Below, piece after piece: positions 50,041 to 63,985 of a stretch of 64,000 nt of DNA. The notes beneath the pieces were generated by a model. That model was not told where the DNA came from. It worked only from the letters and a program-made list of their open reading frames with translations, and made no database searches. The DNA is from Pyrocephalus nanus (Eukaryota > Chordata > Aves > Passeriformes > Tyrannidae). Made by a program: the position numbers and the translations under genes. The stretch spans positions 37,151,425 through 37,215,424 of the forward strand of contig CM076266.1 of the NCBI GenBank assembly GCA_038380795.1, written 5' to 3'. The first letter of the stretch is position 1. Each line of letters starts with the position of its first letter.

Positions 50041-50337
50041 CTTACACGGATGGGAAGAGAGCGTTTGCAGGATATTCACAGCCCTTTAAACGAGCTGAGG
50101 CTGCAGTGAATTGTGTATTCCGTAAAACTCGTGGGGTTTGTATGGATGCGAAGGGCTGCGGGCGGGTCCCCGCCCGGCGCAGTCCCGCGGCTCACCCGCA
50201 GATGGATACCCCCACCCAGCGGCCCTGGCGGTTATTGCAGACTTCCGTGTGATTTCGCTTTTATTTTGAAAAATGCCGTGATTTTCTTGACAGTGGAAGC
50301 GAGAACCGAGGTCCATATCTATAAATTCGCTGCAGTA
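50041..50337. promoter_or_regulatory. Small isolated CpG-rich patch with GC boxes
   Basis: In AT-rich surroundings this stretch of about 300 bases has many CG dinucleotides, densest at 50140-50240. An inverted repeat, CGGGCGGG (50159-50166) and CCCGCCCG (50169-50176), places a GGGCGG-type Sp1/KLF box on each strand. A TATAAA lies at 50320-50325. It ends directly at the CR1 copy starting at 50338. An isolated CpG-rich patch may be a promoter or enhancer of an unannotated transcript, or an old GC-rich insertion. A 103-codon + frame (49941-50252) crosses it without known similarity. Confidence 0.45.
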
Positions 50338-51130
50338 AAATCATAGAATAATGTGTGTTGGAAGGGACCTTTAAATGCCATTTAATCCAACACCCCTGCA
50401 ATGATAAGGGACACCTTCAACTAGATATGGTAGCTCAGAGCCCCATCCAGCCTGACCTTGAATGTTTCCAGGGATGGAGCATCTACCACCTCTCTGGGCA
50501 ACTTGTTCCAGTGTTTTACCACCCTTATTGTAAACCTCTTATTTCTTATATCTAATCTAAATCGACCCTCTTTTAGTTTAAAACCATTACTCCTTGTCCT
50601 CCTGTTGCAACAGGTCCTATTAACAAGTTTGTTCCCATCTTTTTTACAAGCCCCCTTTTAAGCACTGAAACTCAGATTGCCCTTTTTCTTCAGGCTGAAC
50701 AACTCCAACTCTCTCAGATTGCCTTCATAGGAGAGCTGAGACATCCCTCTAATCACTCTCTAATCGCCCTCCTCTGGGCCCATTCCAACAGGTCCATGCC
50801 TTTCCCGTGCTGAGAACCCCAGAGCTAGAGGCAGCACTCCAGGTGGGGTCTCACCAGAGTGTAGCTGAGGGGCACAACACCTCCCTCAACCTGCTGAGCA
50901 CACTGCTTTTGATGTAGCCCAGGATATGGTTGCAGCAAGGGCATATTGCTGGCTCATGGGCAGTTTTTCATCCACCTGTACCCCCAGGTCCTTCTCAGAG
51001 GGGCTTGTCTCAATTCCTTCATCCCCCAGCTTGTATTGATATGGAGGGTTGCCCTGACCCCAGTGCAGGACCTTGCACTTGGCCATGTTGAACCTCTTGA
51101 GATTCCCATGTCCTTCCCACAGCTGGAAGC
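50338..51130 (-). mobile_element. CR1 LINE, 3' portion (about 790 bp), best preserved copy
   Basis: On the + strand the reversed element starts 'aatcatagaataatgtgtgttggaagggaccttt' and continues with 'ccttgaatgtttccagggatggagcatctaccacctctctgggcaacttgttcca', 'ctaatctaaatcgaccctcttttagtttaaaaccatt', 'ggctgaacaactccaactctctcag' and 'cctgacccc.agtgcaggaccttgcacttggcca'. The minus frame reads [19 protein letters not shown] and [18 protein letters not shown], the end of the CR1 reverse transcriptase ORF, followed by decayed 3' sequence. It is 5'-truncated near 51130. Confidence 0.96.
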
Positions 51131-54100
51131 AAAAAAGTGGTGGAGGGTCACAAAAATAGGTGGCATTACCTCGTTCTGATGCAAGTGAATTGCTTGTGTT
51201 CGAGGTGTTCCAAGCTGTCTGACTCTGTTCTGTCAATACTTCTGCAAAACTACAGGTTTTTGGTTACCCACAAATTTTATACAGCTTCAAAAAAAATCAT
51301 AATAGTGACAGTTATCATGGCTTCTTTGTAAAAGGAAAATTAAAATACTGTTTAATGTATGGAAGCTATAACAAGGTTTCAAACATAGTTCAAGTGCTAT
51401 AAAACTCTCTTAATATCTTTTCCATTGAGTTATAAAGAAGAGAAAAAAATTATTGTTAAAATATGCAAGGATGGAAAGAGATGTAACTGATCATATGTTG
51501 CAGTTGCAATATTATAATTAATTTTGTTATTCAATTTATTTTACATTTACAGAGATCAATTCTGTATTGTGTTTACAGAAAGCCTTCAAGTCTGAATCTG
51601 TCTCACCCTTGTCAGATCAAAAAGAAGATTTTAATATATAGTTATTTGATTCCTATATAGGCTGTCAAAATAAAATCTTCTTGAATGCAACAGGTGGTTT
51701 TCATGCAACTAAAAAGCTGGCAGCAAAAGCTACAAAAAACACCCACTTCCAACCTAGTGTATTCATCATATGATTGGTTAGTCTGTGTGAACTGTGAAAA
51801 TGAAATCAGAAACAAAGTTAAAGTAAAAAGGAAATGTACTGCTGAGAGTGAAAAATACTTAACATAATGACTTTTTTCCCCTTTTGTATCTTCACTGTGA
51901 AGAGTCTGAAGTCTTCATAGCCACATACAAAACCAGTCAACTAAAACTGTTTTATTTCAGCAAGGCCTTACATTGCAATCTAAATCATTTCACACTTGGA
52001 CAAAAACTGTAGAGCCTGGAGGGTGCCAGGGAATGTATCTGAGATATTTGTGTGGTGGTTTAGATGATATAATACGGTTTTCCCATCTATAACTTTCACC
52101 AACTTTATGATTTTTTCCCCTTTTTTTTTAATATCAGAACTTATTCATGCCCTCAACCTGTCACTAGGAATGTGTGCAGACATGTAGGGTTCTGGAAGAC
52201 ATTGCTTTTCATTAGGCTTTAGTCCAAATTTCAGTAGCAGGTCTGGTCCTGTAATATTTTGAAATATTTTAACATGATCCCTGGTGCTACACTTCAACTT
52301 TCTAGTTTGGCAAATTAAAATCAAACAAATCAAAACAGTAATAGAAAAAGAAAACTAAGGAGAAGGAGAGATTAGTTTACTACACCAGAAGATACACATA
52401 AACCACTTTTTTTTTTTTTTAAATATAGGACATAATAACTGAAGTTACCATATGCTGGAGATAATATTTTTATGTTTATGTTAAGTATACAATTAACATT
52501 AGCCTGTTCCTTTCGGTGTACCAAAATCTGTTGAGTCTGTTAAGATTGGCAATAATCTCCTTTGGTTTGGCTGATGCACTTCTGCTTTTGTGCTGTAGTA
52601 AAAGAGATGGTCGTTTGAGAGCTTAGACTGGCACTTCAGCAGCTGACCACAGGGGAGCTAGAAGCTTTACACATTACTCTCACCACTGTTGAATAGAGTC
52701 TTCACAAAGGCTTCGTGCAGCATATTCCCACCAGAACTAGGTTAAACAGATGCTTGGTAAAAGACTTGCTAAAAACCTAGTTTCTTGTTGCTCTTGTAGA
52801 TTTTTTGGTCCTACTACTGTAGTATAAATCCAGATGGAGTTATCCTATTCAGTCTCTAAAAAGGTGGGAGCTAGGAATGTTGGAACATAAGTCACTATAT
52901 ATTTTGTATTTTGCTCTTTTGGGAGCATTATGTACCTTTGCAAGATGTGTAACAAATTGTTATCAAGGCATGTTAGAAAGGTTGTGAAATTTCATAATTT
53001 TATTGTTTGTTTGTTGGAGGTTTTTTTGAGTGGGAAGGGATCTCTCTTGCAATTCCAAGTAAATAAGTTCACCTGGTACTGTAGATCAGTCCTTCTCCCT
53101 TTCTGTCCCTTCCTTATTTGTGATTTAGGTCCTTCCTTGCCTGCATCACCTTGTGCCACCAGTATCTGTGGAGAAAGGCAGGTTTGAGAACTGAGCTGGT
53201 TGATAAGTAAATGAGAAAAAGTGGGGGCTTTCAGCTGGATCAGTTCCACAGAGACACTTTGACATGAAAGAGGAGGTGAGGGCCAGTGGCATGAAGAAGG
53301 GTGAGAAAAACATCTGGATCTGCATCAGGATGGTCTACAGCAAATACTGAATCACAAGCCTTTCTTAAACATATACAGGATAGGTTTTTCATCCAAAAAA
53401 AAAGGAATCTTTTGGGTCTCCTTTTCATGTTAACATCCATGCCAAATAACATCTTAAAACTCCATCCTTACAACTCTTTAACTGTTTCATGTCTCCCCCT
53501 ACTCCTTTGTCCATCCACTTTAACTGTGTACTGGGGTCATAAAGTCCAGTACCCTCTCAAGTCCTCTTTATGTTGCTTTTAAATAAGTCCTTTGTATATT
53601 CATACATAAATGCTTATTTTGGTAACTATGTGCACAGAAGATTACCCAGTTCCTCACTTCAGTGATGGAAATAAGATTGATTGCACCAAATGTCAACAAC
53701 GACAGCCAAGCTAGGAAGGCTGCCCTGGGAGGCCCCTGTGAAATTTCTTTTAACTTTGACAAGAACAGAGCTGGAGACTAAAATGGCTGATGTAAATGGC
53801 AGAGCCCACTATTCCTGGAAAGGGTATAACCCCTTGGGGGTAAGCAAATGAGGGCAGCTTTGTACAACAGTTGTCATAAAATGAATAAAATATTCATTTT
53901 TCCCTTCTTCTCAAAAGAAATGCTCTGGGGTTTGCTCCAGCTTATACCTTAAGAGAATTTGTTTCTTGCTCACCCAGATATTATTATTCCCATTGGCTTT
54001 AGCTGAACCATTTGGGCAAGCCGGAGCTGCAGGATTTACTTAATGACATAATTTTAAAGCACTTCACAGATGCTGGTGAAGTCTCCTACCACCTTTGTGA

Positions 54101-57100
54101 AGATAATGGGTGTGGTATCTTGGGAAAGGGTGGGGAACAAGGACCAGAATTGAAGTTTATTACTCCATAAGCATCTTTCCATAGTCCTTCCCAGGAAGCC
54201 ATCATCTCCCTGCTTTTACTGTGTCCTGCCTGAGTTACCAATGTCCTCCTTTCATCTCCTGTATCTGCTGGCCCATGCTCTTAGCATGGCCCTTAGTGGT
54301 GGCTGGATGGTGGTGGTATGGCTGATGCAGCTGTGTCCTGCCACAGAGACTGTGCCTCTATCTGCAGTTTGAGGATAATGAAATATGATAGCTTTGTGTC
54401 AACAGGTCACACCATTTACTAAATTAGCAGCTGTGTTTCACGTGTGTGGGAAAAAAAAAAGGTGTGAATTATGTCTGTTCTTAGCAGTAACAGTGGTTGT
54501 TGAAACACTTAAAATATGAAAACATTTTTCATTGCTTAGGTTTACTGTATTCATTTTTTCCATTGTTTGCACATGCAAATACATTAATTGGATTTATTTT
54601 ACCTTCTTTTTCAGTTTATGTCACAGAATGATACATTGTTCCTGAGACATAAAAGACTTTTAATGCACCGCTTTCTGGAGAGATTGATTTTGTTTTAATT
54701 TCTAACCTGAAAACATTTCTAGGTTTAGACTGACTTCAGCTTTATAAAACAACATGGTTTATGGGTAAATTAACCTCTTAGCTTTGCTTTAAAATAATTT
54801 ATATCATTCTTAGCCCAGTGAAACTTTGTTTGGGGGTTTATTGACTACCCAGGTAGTGTTTATATGTGACAGACTCAATAAACTATTTAATCTTTTTTAG
54901 GTATTATTTTAGTGTGACCTTTGTTAATTGAATGGATTCATTTGGTGCTGTTTTCTGCTATCATTACAGTCCCTGCTATGAGTATCATAACTGTATTTGG
55001 TACATAGGCTCTGGTTAATAGCTCCATGCTTTAGCACTTTGACCTGTTTTTCTGTGTTTTGATATCGCCAGGCATTTCTATCCCTTTCTCACAGGTTGGT
55101 TGTTATGACTATTATCAAGGATGTGGAGATGTAGCCAATAAATCAAGTTCCTGGCCAAGGCAAATGATCATAAACAATACATTTGGAGCCTCCACACCTC
55201 TCCCACTCTTAGTTTCCCCAAAGAAAAGAAAAGACATAAAGACATCATAAATATTGCTACTAATTCTTATTAAAACCAGGAAGAAGCACATAATAAATCA
55301 GTTTTGAAACTGATTTGAAACTACAGCTCGTACAGAAATATAAAAAAGCGACTAAACTGTTCCCATGGTAGAGCTTGTGATTTGATCCAAGGAGCTATGC
55401 ATGTCTGTGTCCTGCCTGATGAGAAGGGAAGGTGTGAGAATCCTGCATCAGCAGGCATTGGATGACTTGCCTCCCTCATTAGAGTTAGCCTCTTAGGATA
55501 GGCTTAACCTCAGAAGTGTGAATTTTCATCTCCCATCTAAAGTTATCATCATTAACAGTGATTTATCCACATGACTATATGGTTCCTTTTTGATTCTTGC
55601 TAAGTTCATGGCCTTGACAGCTCCCCATTGCATGGAATGCTGAAGTCTGTTTGCACATTGTGTGGAAGGGTGTTTTCTTCAGCCAACTCGGAGTTTTGTC
55701 AACTTAACTTTGACTGAATGCCTCCTCCATTTCGTGTTATGAATGACATTACAAACTTCCCTTTGGCCTCTGTTGCATGACTAATGTATTGTTTTATTTA
55801 CTGTTCAAATGTCTGGGTTTTTTACTTGTCTTCTAAGATGCTGCCTCACAGCATTAAGTCCTGTCTCTTCTGTAACTCTAGTATATGAAGCCTTTTTATT
55901 GTTTAAATTCATATAAAGAAGCCAAATCTGTTAGTGTCTGTCACTGGACAACAGTAGAGATCCAGGGAAGAGTTTTAGGAGAGGAAAACATGTAGGAAAA
56001 CATGATAGTTCCCTGACAGACTCTTCCAGCCTGCAGCTGTTTATGCTTAGGGATTGCCTGGACCCAAGAAGGTGTCTGTAGACTTATCTCCATAAATTTC
56101 AACTCCAAAGCGACAGATTATTTTGGACATAGCACAGTCCTATGAATTAAGAATATCATGAATGGAAAAGGTTCATTATCTGAACCTCCTGCTTCCTTTT
56201 ATCTTTAGATAGTTTTTAGTTCTTCAATTAGAAGGCAGTAAATAATCTTTCTTTCCCTATTTAGCTTAATTTTGTCACTAATGATTTCATTAGCCTGTAG
56301 TGTACTACCCTGCAGTCAGGTGTGGAGACTCTGCCTCCCTAATCATCCCTGATATGACAGCTGTACCTTATCATCAATGACCTTTGTTGCCTTTTCCACA
56401 CGTTTTCTAGGTCTTCTATAATTTCTCAAGTGGGGTAAAGTAAGGACTGCACAGTGATATCCATTTTGGAGCTGAGGCTGTTCTCCATTTTGTTCTTTCC
56501 CCCTCTTTCCCCCTTTCCTTTTATTTTATATCTCTTCCTTTCTTAAATGATACATAGTCATACACCTTTTTAACTTCACAATCTCCTGAGTAGTTGTTAA
56601 TTGTTCAGAAGCCTTCATTATGTACATAATGCACAACTGATGACTGGTTCTCCTGTGTGTATTCCTTGCAGATTTCATCTTGCCAGTTTCATCACCCAGT
56701 TACTCTCTTCTGATGTTCATGCAGTTCTTGCCAGTTGTCCTTTATTCCTACAATTCTCAACAATTTTGTTGCCTCACTACCCACATCTCTTTCTACAGTT
56801 TTAGGAATTTGTTGAACAGGGTGGCTCCCAGCACCACACTCTACCAGAGTATTTGATGTTCTCCCTCTGCAGAGAAACTTGAGTATTTGTTCCTACTCTC
56901 TGGAAAGACCTTTCCTCTTGCTCTATGTCAGTTTAGCTTCTTCTCCATATTTGGTGAGAGATCTTGTCTAATGTCTTTCAGAAATTCAACAATCAACTGT
57001 AGTTTCCCATGGGATGACTGGTTTATTTAATGAACTTGAATATATTCATGAGGTTTCAGAGACTTTTCTTCCCTATTCCCCGTGGGATTATACAGGTGAT

Positions 57101-60100
57101 CATAATATTCCTTACACATAAATTTATTGCATTTACTATTTTGCATACTTCTTCAAGCCTCAAAATTTCCACTTTATGGAATATTTTGTGAACAATCTGT
57201 ATGTCACATTTAAAAGAAAACAATAGTTCCCTTTCTGCCTTCTCCAGGGTGTTATTCTGTACTTTAGAGTCTTTCTTAGGTCTTCTTCAGAGTTTGTCCG
57301 GAAAACTGTCTTTGGTTTCAACTCAAAAAAGTATACTATTATTAGAATTCATGATTACTGCATCATTTTGGGATGTTTCTGTATGAAGCAGATATATATG
57401 CCCAAAAAGGCATGTTATTTTGAAAGTTTAAGTCTGTACCATGCATATTAGTTTATAGTTGAATTTGAACCAAAGAGAGATTTTTCTGCTAATTAGATTT
57501 TCCAAATGAAAAATGAAAGGCCCACTGGTGAAATATTGGATGGCTGTCCCAGAATTATGAGGCAAAATGAACTAGGAGCCATGGTCAATCAGGTTAGGAG
57601 AGCAGCTATTTTCTTTCTGCGTGAAGCTTGTACAACAGAGACAGTGAGAAACTTCAAGTTATTTATATTGAAAAAATTGCCCTGGTTTGGTTTCATAACA
57701 TACCTGCTCCTTTTCCCTATGAAATTCTTTTTTACTCTCTGTGCAGTCCTAACACTTGAGTCCAGTAAAATAGTTGGGTTTCGTGTGCCTGTGGGAGTGG
57801 TATGAGAGCTTAGGGACACCTAAAAGAATTACAGCAGGTTAGTATAAAACTGAGGAATTCCTCAGGCAACATTTTGGCATTGGGGAGGATTATGTCATTT
57901 ACCCAGGGGTTGGATTTAGCTTTAGCACTTCTCATTGTTTCCATTTGCTGCAATCTTCAGAGGAGGGACTATGGTTATATATCACCAGATTAATTCTCAC
58001 ACTTTTCCGAGAAAGTGGATCTAAACACGTAGAACAAACCTACACTTAAGGTCTTTCTCTCTTCAAGTTTCCAGCTAACCCTTGTTATTTCATGTTTGTG
58101 CATAATGTTCAACAAAAATATGTGAGCTGTCTCCAGGCTTTCTGGGCCATTTAGGATGAATAACTGTAACTATTCTTGGAAAAAACCCTTATGCCACGGC
58201 CAGTGTAGACCTTTAAACATCCATCAGCCAGCAAGATTATTTGAGTGCTGTCAATGGGATTCTGTGTGGGCAAGGGGGGCTGTCACACTGAGCCCATTGT
58301 GGGACCTAGGCCTTCCCCCTCTTGCAGGATCAAATCTATTTGAGGACCAGGCACTTAACACAGTCCAGTTTGCAGGAGGTAATGAATAACCTCTCATCCT
58401 GCTCTTTAAGGCCCCTTTAGAACATTCGTTTTTGAAGTTTCAATGCAATGTCAGGGGAGGGGGGAATTTAGAATATCCGTAATCAGATTCCTGAGTTTTA
58501 TTTTTATCAAGTGTTAGGAGAAGTAGGGTAAGGAATGCTATGAACCTAAATCTGGAGCCTTCATCAGACTGACCCACAGTGTAAGGGGGAAGGTACAAAT
58601 ATGGGCTGTCTCCTTGTTGTTCAGCTGAACCCCATGCTCTGAATTTCTTGGAGGGAAAAGAAAAGGCTTCCTATTTTAACTCCATCCCATCAGATTCACT
58701 AGTTGCTGTATTTCAAATGCTTATGCAAGAACAGCCAATGTTGTTTGAAGATATGCAGATAAACTCCAGTCACAAATAAAAATAATTTATTTTAAAAATC
58801 AAATCTCCCTCTTTGTAAGTGATGGAGAGACGCTGAATCTTTAATTTCCTCCCTGAAAGGCTATAAATCCCTCAAACGAGGGTTTCTTTACACAAAGAAA
58901 CACAGCATAAAGAAATTACAAGGAAAAAGAAGGGAGTAAAATGCAGGCCAATTATGCTCTAGCTCTGGAGTGTTGCTGCCAAGGCTATTTATTTTCACAG
59001 ACAGTGTTAATTTTGTATGCACACACACAGCTTTGCTTGCTGATACCACAGTGAATTTTAATTTTGGAGGAGGTTCTGGTTTTTGGTACCCTCAAACTCA
59101 CCTCCCCATTTACTGGATACGAGGGTGTTTTTGACCAGCTATCCCCAGATTATTTTCTTACATCTGTTTCTTGTGTTTATGCGTCACCATCTAAAAAGGT
59201 TTGCAGGTGATCCTAACAAAATCCTTCATGAACAGCCAAATAGGCCAAATGGAGTTGAAGTCTTTTCTCTAGGTAAGCCATGGGCCAAACAACTTCTCTC
59301 ATTTGAGGTGTCAGGTGAAGATGAAGACTCAAAGGTTAGCAGGTGATGGTGACACAGCATGATAATCTGGCATCTTCTCACCAGCTGACTCCATATTCCT
59401 ACTTTTCAGATAACTACAGTAAAAAACTAGCTAAATATTGCCATGCATGACTTCTAAGTGAATCATTCTGTAGACCACATTCTCCCTCTCAGCAGAAATT
59501 CATTTTCTGCATTTTTGGTGCCACAGTTTAAATGGACCTTAGCAGTTCTCATGCGGCATTGGGCTCTTTAGCTACAGCAGACATTAATGATGAAATGTCA
59601 AGGCGTAATGCAGACAATCCAAGAGAGGAGGTACTATATATGGAGCTTTACTGCAAGGATTGCAGGGGTCCATTCAATATTCAGTCTCTCTTGAAAGGCA
59701 TTCTTATATTTGCAGGATTGTTCATCATTCTTTTCTCCTTTGTTATATGGCATTCTTTCTTGTTATCTCTTCTGAGATTTAATGATCTCTGTGAAGTGAG
59801 AATGGCAAAAGCAGATCCATATATTTGACTTAGTTTCTGTTTGAGCTTGATTGCTTAAGTGAAAAATTAAAAATCTGTTAAATTTGGAGGGAGGACAGCA
59901 AAACACCTGTTAGGGCTCAACTTTGTAAATAAGGTTAATCTGCATAAATCACTGCATTGGATCTTATGTTAATTAAAGCTTTTATGCCTTCAGTACGCTA
60001 ATTGAGGTGTGGAATGTCTCATTCTTCAGCCTCCTTTGCAGGGGGAACTGCAGGTGCTGAGCATTTTTGAAAAGTAGGCCAGCATGGTGCACCCAGAGTC

Positions 60101-63100
60101 AGAAGCCTCTTTGAAATGCCTGTTTCTATTTAGTAAACAAAGCTTTTATTTTAACCACTGTCTCTCAATAAATTTATCCTTGGGCTTTCCTTAAAAACTC
60201 AATGAGGCCAATAGAAGATTCTTAGGAGTTGAACCCCTACTGAGGGACAGTGAGATAAGGAATAGTATAGGTATCTCCTAAAGCATCATAAAAATGTAAT
60301 TTCTATTCCCTGTCTTGCTTTTGAAGCTTCATGATCAAATCCTTCTTCAGACATCAAGCCTCTGTGCTTGAAGAACATTTGTTTATAAGACTGCATTGCT
60401 GTCAAAGCAGTGTAAATACAAGCTCAAAAAGTCAGGTTGTGTTTTAGTAATATTTATCTTGGTGAAAAACAAATAAATTGTTTGTGTTATTTATACAAAT
60501 GAGGTTAAATAAAGTGTGGTTGAAGATACCTATAGTGCAGTCTGCTGCCATATAGAGCATTACCTATCTAGGCACCTTATGTAGCTTCTCTAAACACTAA
60601 ATTAGCTATAAATAAAATTGTGGAAACCCATTAGATCCTCTTACTCTCCTAATAGAATTCTGTTGTAGTTTATTCTTTCTTTTTCTGACATTCATTATTT
60701 AGGCATGATGGGATCTTTCTTTGGAAAATCCCACCTCCTTTTCTTGCCAAATTAAAGAAAATCAAATCCTTTTTCAGCAATTTGAAACATACACAACAAA
60801 TTGACAATAAGGAGCAGAGGTATCTGCAATGTACTTAGCTCAAATAAAAGGTGTAAGGTGATCATACAGCCCCCTTGAACTCAGTGACAGTGCTGCAGTG
60901 GACACCATGAGAGCCAAGCTGTCTCTCTTTTATGATTTTATCTACTGATTTGCATGTGAGGAGATGAACTATAACCCATTTGAACTGCTATCTCCTTAAC
61001 TGTACCAAGAAGAGAAAAATACTATCTTTTGAATCTGACTTGTGTATCTGTATGTGTTGGTTGCTGTAAGCCATTTGTATCAAGATATCAACTCCAGAAA
61101 GTCTGAGTTCCCAGCTGAGCTGCATCCACTTGCTTTTCTGGGGAGTAAAGTGAGGATACGGTGCTGGGAATAAAGGGGAGAAACAGTACCATGTGTGTAA
61201 AAGGAAGCAATGCACTATTTAGATGGTAGTAAATACACACCAAAACAAACAAGTGGGTGTTTTGGTAAAGAAATTACGACTCTCCACTCAAATGATAAAT
61301 AAACTCCTTATCACCCAACTCTGAAATGCAAGAACCCTGTCTTTACCACACTGAGAATATGTGGATAAGGGAAGAGTTTTAAGGTTGCTAACCCAAGGCT
61401 CCCCAGCATTTTGCATTTAGTTTTATTGGCTTTCGGGTCAGTCAAAAAGGACAAGATCAGCGAAAAGCTCCTCAACAAAGCTATAACTGCCAGCCTGGAA
61501 ATCAAGAGGATAGAAGTCAGACACAGAATGGCTGAGAAAGGTACATGTTTTTGCCCACAAACAAGATTCAAGACTAAATCTCAATTAAGCACTGATTGAA
61601 AATTGTCATCTCTTTCAAATGGTTTAAACAAGTCAGTGATCTTTATTCTGTTAAGAATGATGTGATGTTTACATCGCAGAAGACCAGCGCCTCAATAGAT
61701 ATCTTTCCATGGGTTTGGTGAGAGCCATTGTGTTGTGTGGTCAGGAAGTCTAAACAAATCTTTTTGTTTCATGAACTGACAGATTCATATTTAGTCTGCA
61801 TTGCATTTAGCCTTGTACATCCACATGAAATGAATACAGATGTGTTGCACTCCTATTTTTGCTGGCAGCCTTTTAGAGTGTGAACTCTCACCTGGTGCTT
61901 GTAGGAATGGCTCAGAGCAGAATTGGGCAGGGCTCTCACCATTGCTTTAGGCACTTCAGTAGGACAGCCTCTTCCTATTATTTTCCACACAGAAACTCTA
62001 ATAGGGATAGTAAAGTTCAGATCTCAGGGCAGTCATCCCAATTTCTTAACTTTCTCATTTTTTTCTGAGTTTGCACCATTTTTTTTATGTAGTGACATAT
62101 GCAGTCTCTCTGTGTTTGGTAAAGAGCTGAGTGAATGTCTGAGGAGCTTCTGACCGAGGGAGTCCCATCCTGAAAACTGTATGTGAATTTGTACTTACTC
62201 CTGTAAGCAACTGCAGTGGCATTCAGAAGTGTTTGAGTTGTGAGGTAAAATGTGGGGTTTGAAGAAACCACTTCCTATATGTTTCCAATTATTGAGATGT
62301 GAGTATTGTATACTTCTGCTGTGGCACTAATTTTTGCCAAGTGAATCTATGCTTTTAAACTTACTTTTTGCTACTTTGCAATGCTCTATGGATCCTATAG
62401 TGCTTTTTGACCTTTCAAAAAGATACTTGCTTTCTAAGAGTTTATGATAGAATCCAGCTTTAAAGAATTGTAAAATAACTGAGTAAAATTTCCGGTGTTT
62501 ATTGCAAAAAAACCCCAAACGGTTCTGGTGTTTCTGACAAAGTCATAGGAAAGTGAGTTGGTTTCCTCTTTATCTGGGATGAACTGCTAAAGCTTTTTTC
62601 TATTTCTTAGGGGGTTTTAAAATGCTTCCAAGTATTCATTATTATTAGATTTTTTTTCCAGGGGAGAGAGAGGGGATGGCCATTGAAGAAAAAAAAAAAA
62701 ATAGTAGCAGCGACTCTCAACATGAGATAGGGCAAATAAATTTATTGAGCAGTTCCCAGCTTCCAAATTCCAGCACTTCCCCAAAAGGTTTCTCAAGTAC
62801 TCATTACTCTGAAGATGGCAATTATTTCTAGCATGGGTGGTGGGAATACTGGAGTCCACAAAGCAAAGTGGATGCAATTTGGATCCTCAGTTTGCTTGAG
62901 ATGCTTCTCTTTCCTCCCTGCCCTGAAGTCTGTGTATGTTAGGGTCCTGTCTGTGGGTCCTTATTCCTTTGCTATTCATGGCAGCAATCCCAAGCTCAAG
63001 CAGTTCCTGGCCCTCTTTTGCTTTTGTGTAGCTGGCACAACAGATGGCTCAGGAATATACATGCTTTGGGGCCTCTCACATTCCAGCTCCCCCTTTCAAA

Positions 63101-63819
63101 ATACAAACCCTCATCTAATATCCATAATCCTTCATGTCAACTGTTTCACATTAAAAAGAGATATAATTTTGGTTTGCTAAACAAAATTTCCTGAGGGCAG
63201 ACCTGCTAATGATTAGCTGATGTAACAATGCCCAATAAAAGCAACTTATAGTGGTGAAGTAGATATTACCACACCCAATAAACAATGGAGTAATTTCATT
63301 GTTTGCTGATTTGTAGAATTCAATTGTGAAAAGTTTTAAGAAGACTAATGATGTAAGTCTTGCATTCGCCTTACGAATACTTCAATAATTTACTCGGATT
63401 TTACTAGCTGTAACCCAACATCCACCATATTCATTTGAATATTTGAAAGTGCTTTACAAGCAAGTCTCAGAATATCATGATTTTTCTACACTGTCTCCTT
63501 AGTATACTGTTTATTTCTTCTGAGATTATTCAAATAAATAGGCAAGGTTAATGGGGTAAGACAGAAGTTGAGTAGAGCCAGTTTGTTTCCTTCCTTGCCA
63601 ACACTAACATTTCTGTGAGTGTACATGGAATGGCCGTACGGCTCAGAAAGTAGACCAGAACCCAGACAGGGAAACTCACTGGGACATGGGATGCAGCATC
63701 AGCATCAGGTACAGCAACATGGAGTAGAAGGCAAGTGTTACCAACATGGTCTGCTGGGTAGGTTATGATCATAATGGCCAGAGAGCCCTTGTATTAGTTC
63801 CGGTTTTGAACTTGTGCTT
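51131..63819. other. AT-rich intergenic DNA to the right edge
   Basis: No gene is recognised. It has a T-rich run at 52407-52420 and an A run at about 62685-62701. Open frames that were weighed include 57506-57805, 59532-59828 and 62815-63180, all + strand and 99-121 codons. None matches a known family. No CR1 copy is clear in this 12.7 kb. Confidence 0.5.
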
Positions 63820-63985
63820 TCTCTTTGATTTTTTGGTATTGTTTGTTTCGGGGTTTTTTGGTCGTTTTTTTTTGTTTTTGTTTTTGTTCATTCTGTTTTG
63901 TTTTGTTTTGTTTTTAAATTGTTATTTTGGTTTAGTTTGTTTGGTTTTGTTTTGTTGTTGTTGTTCTTTTTTTGATGTTTTCAAA
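63820..63985. repeat. T/G-rich simple repeat (TTTTG)n
   Basis: Repeated GTTTT and TTTTG units with interruptions run close to the window edge. Low-complexity sequence, possibly the reverse-strand tail of a retroelement lying further right, but nothing diagnostic is visible. Confidence 0.8.

Noticed and set aside
62815..63180. 121-codon + frame
   Set aside because: No family features, mixed composition, no supporting signals.
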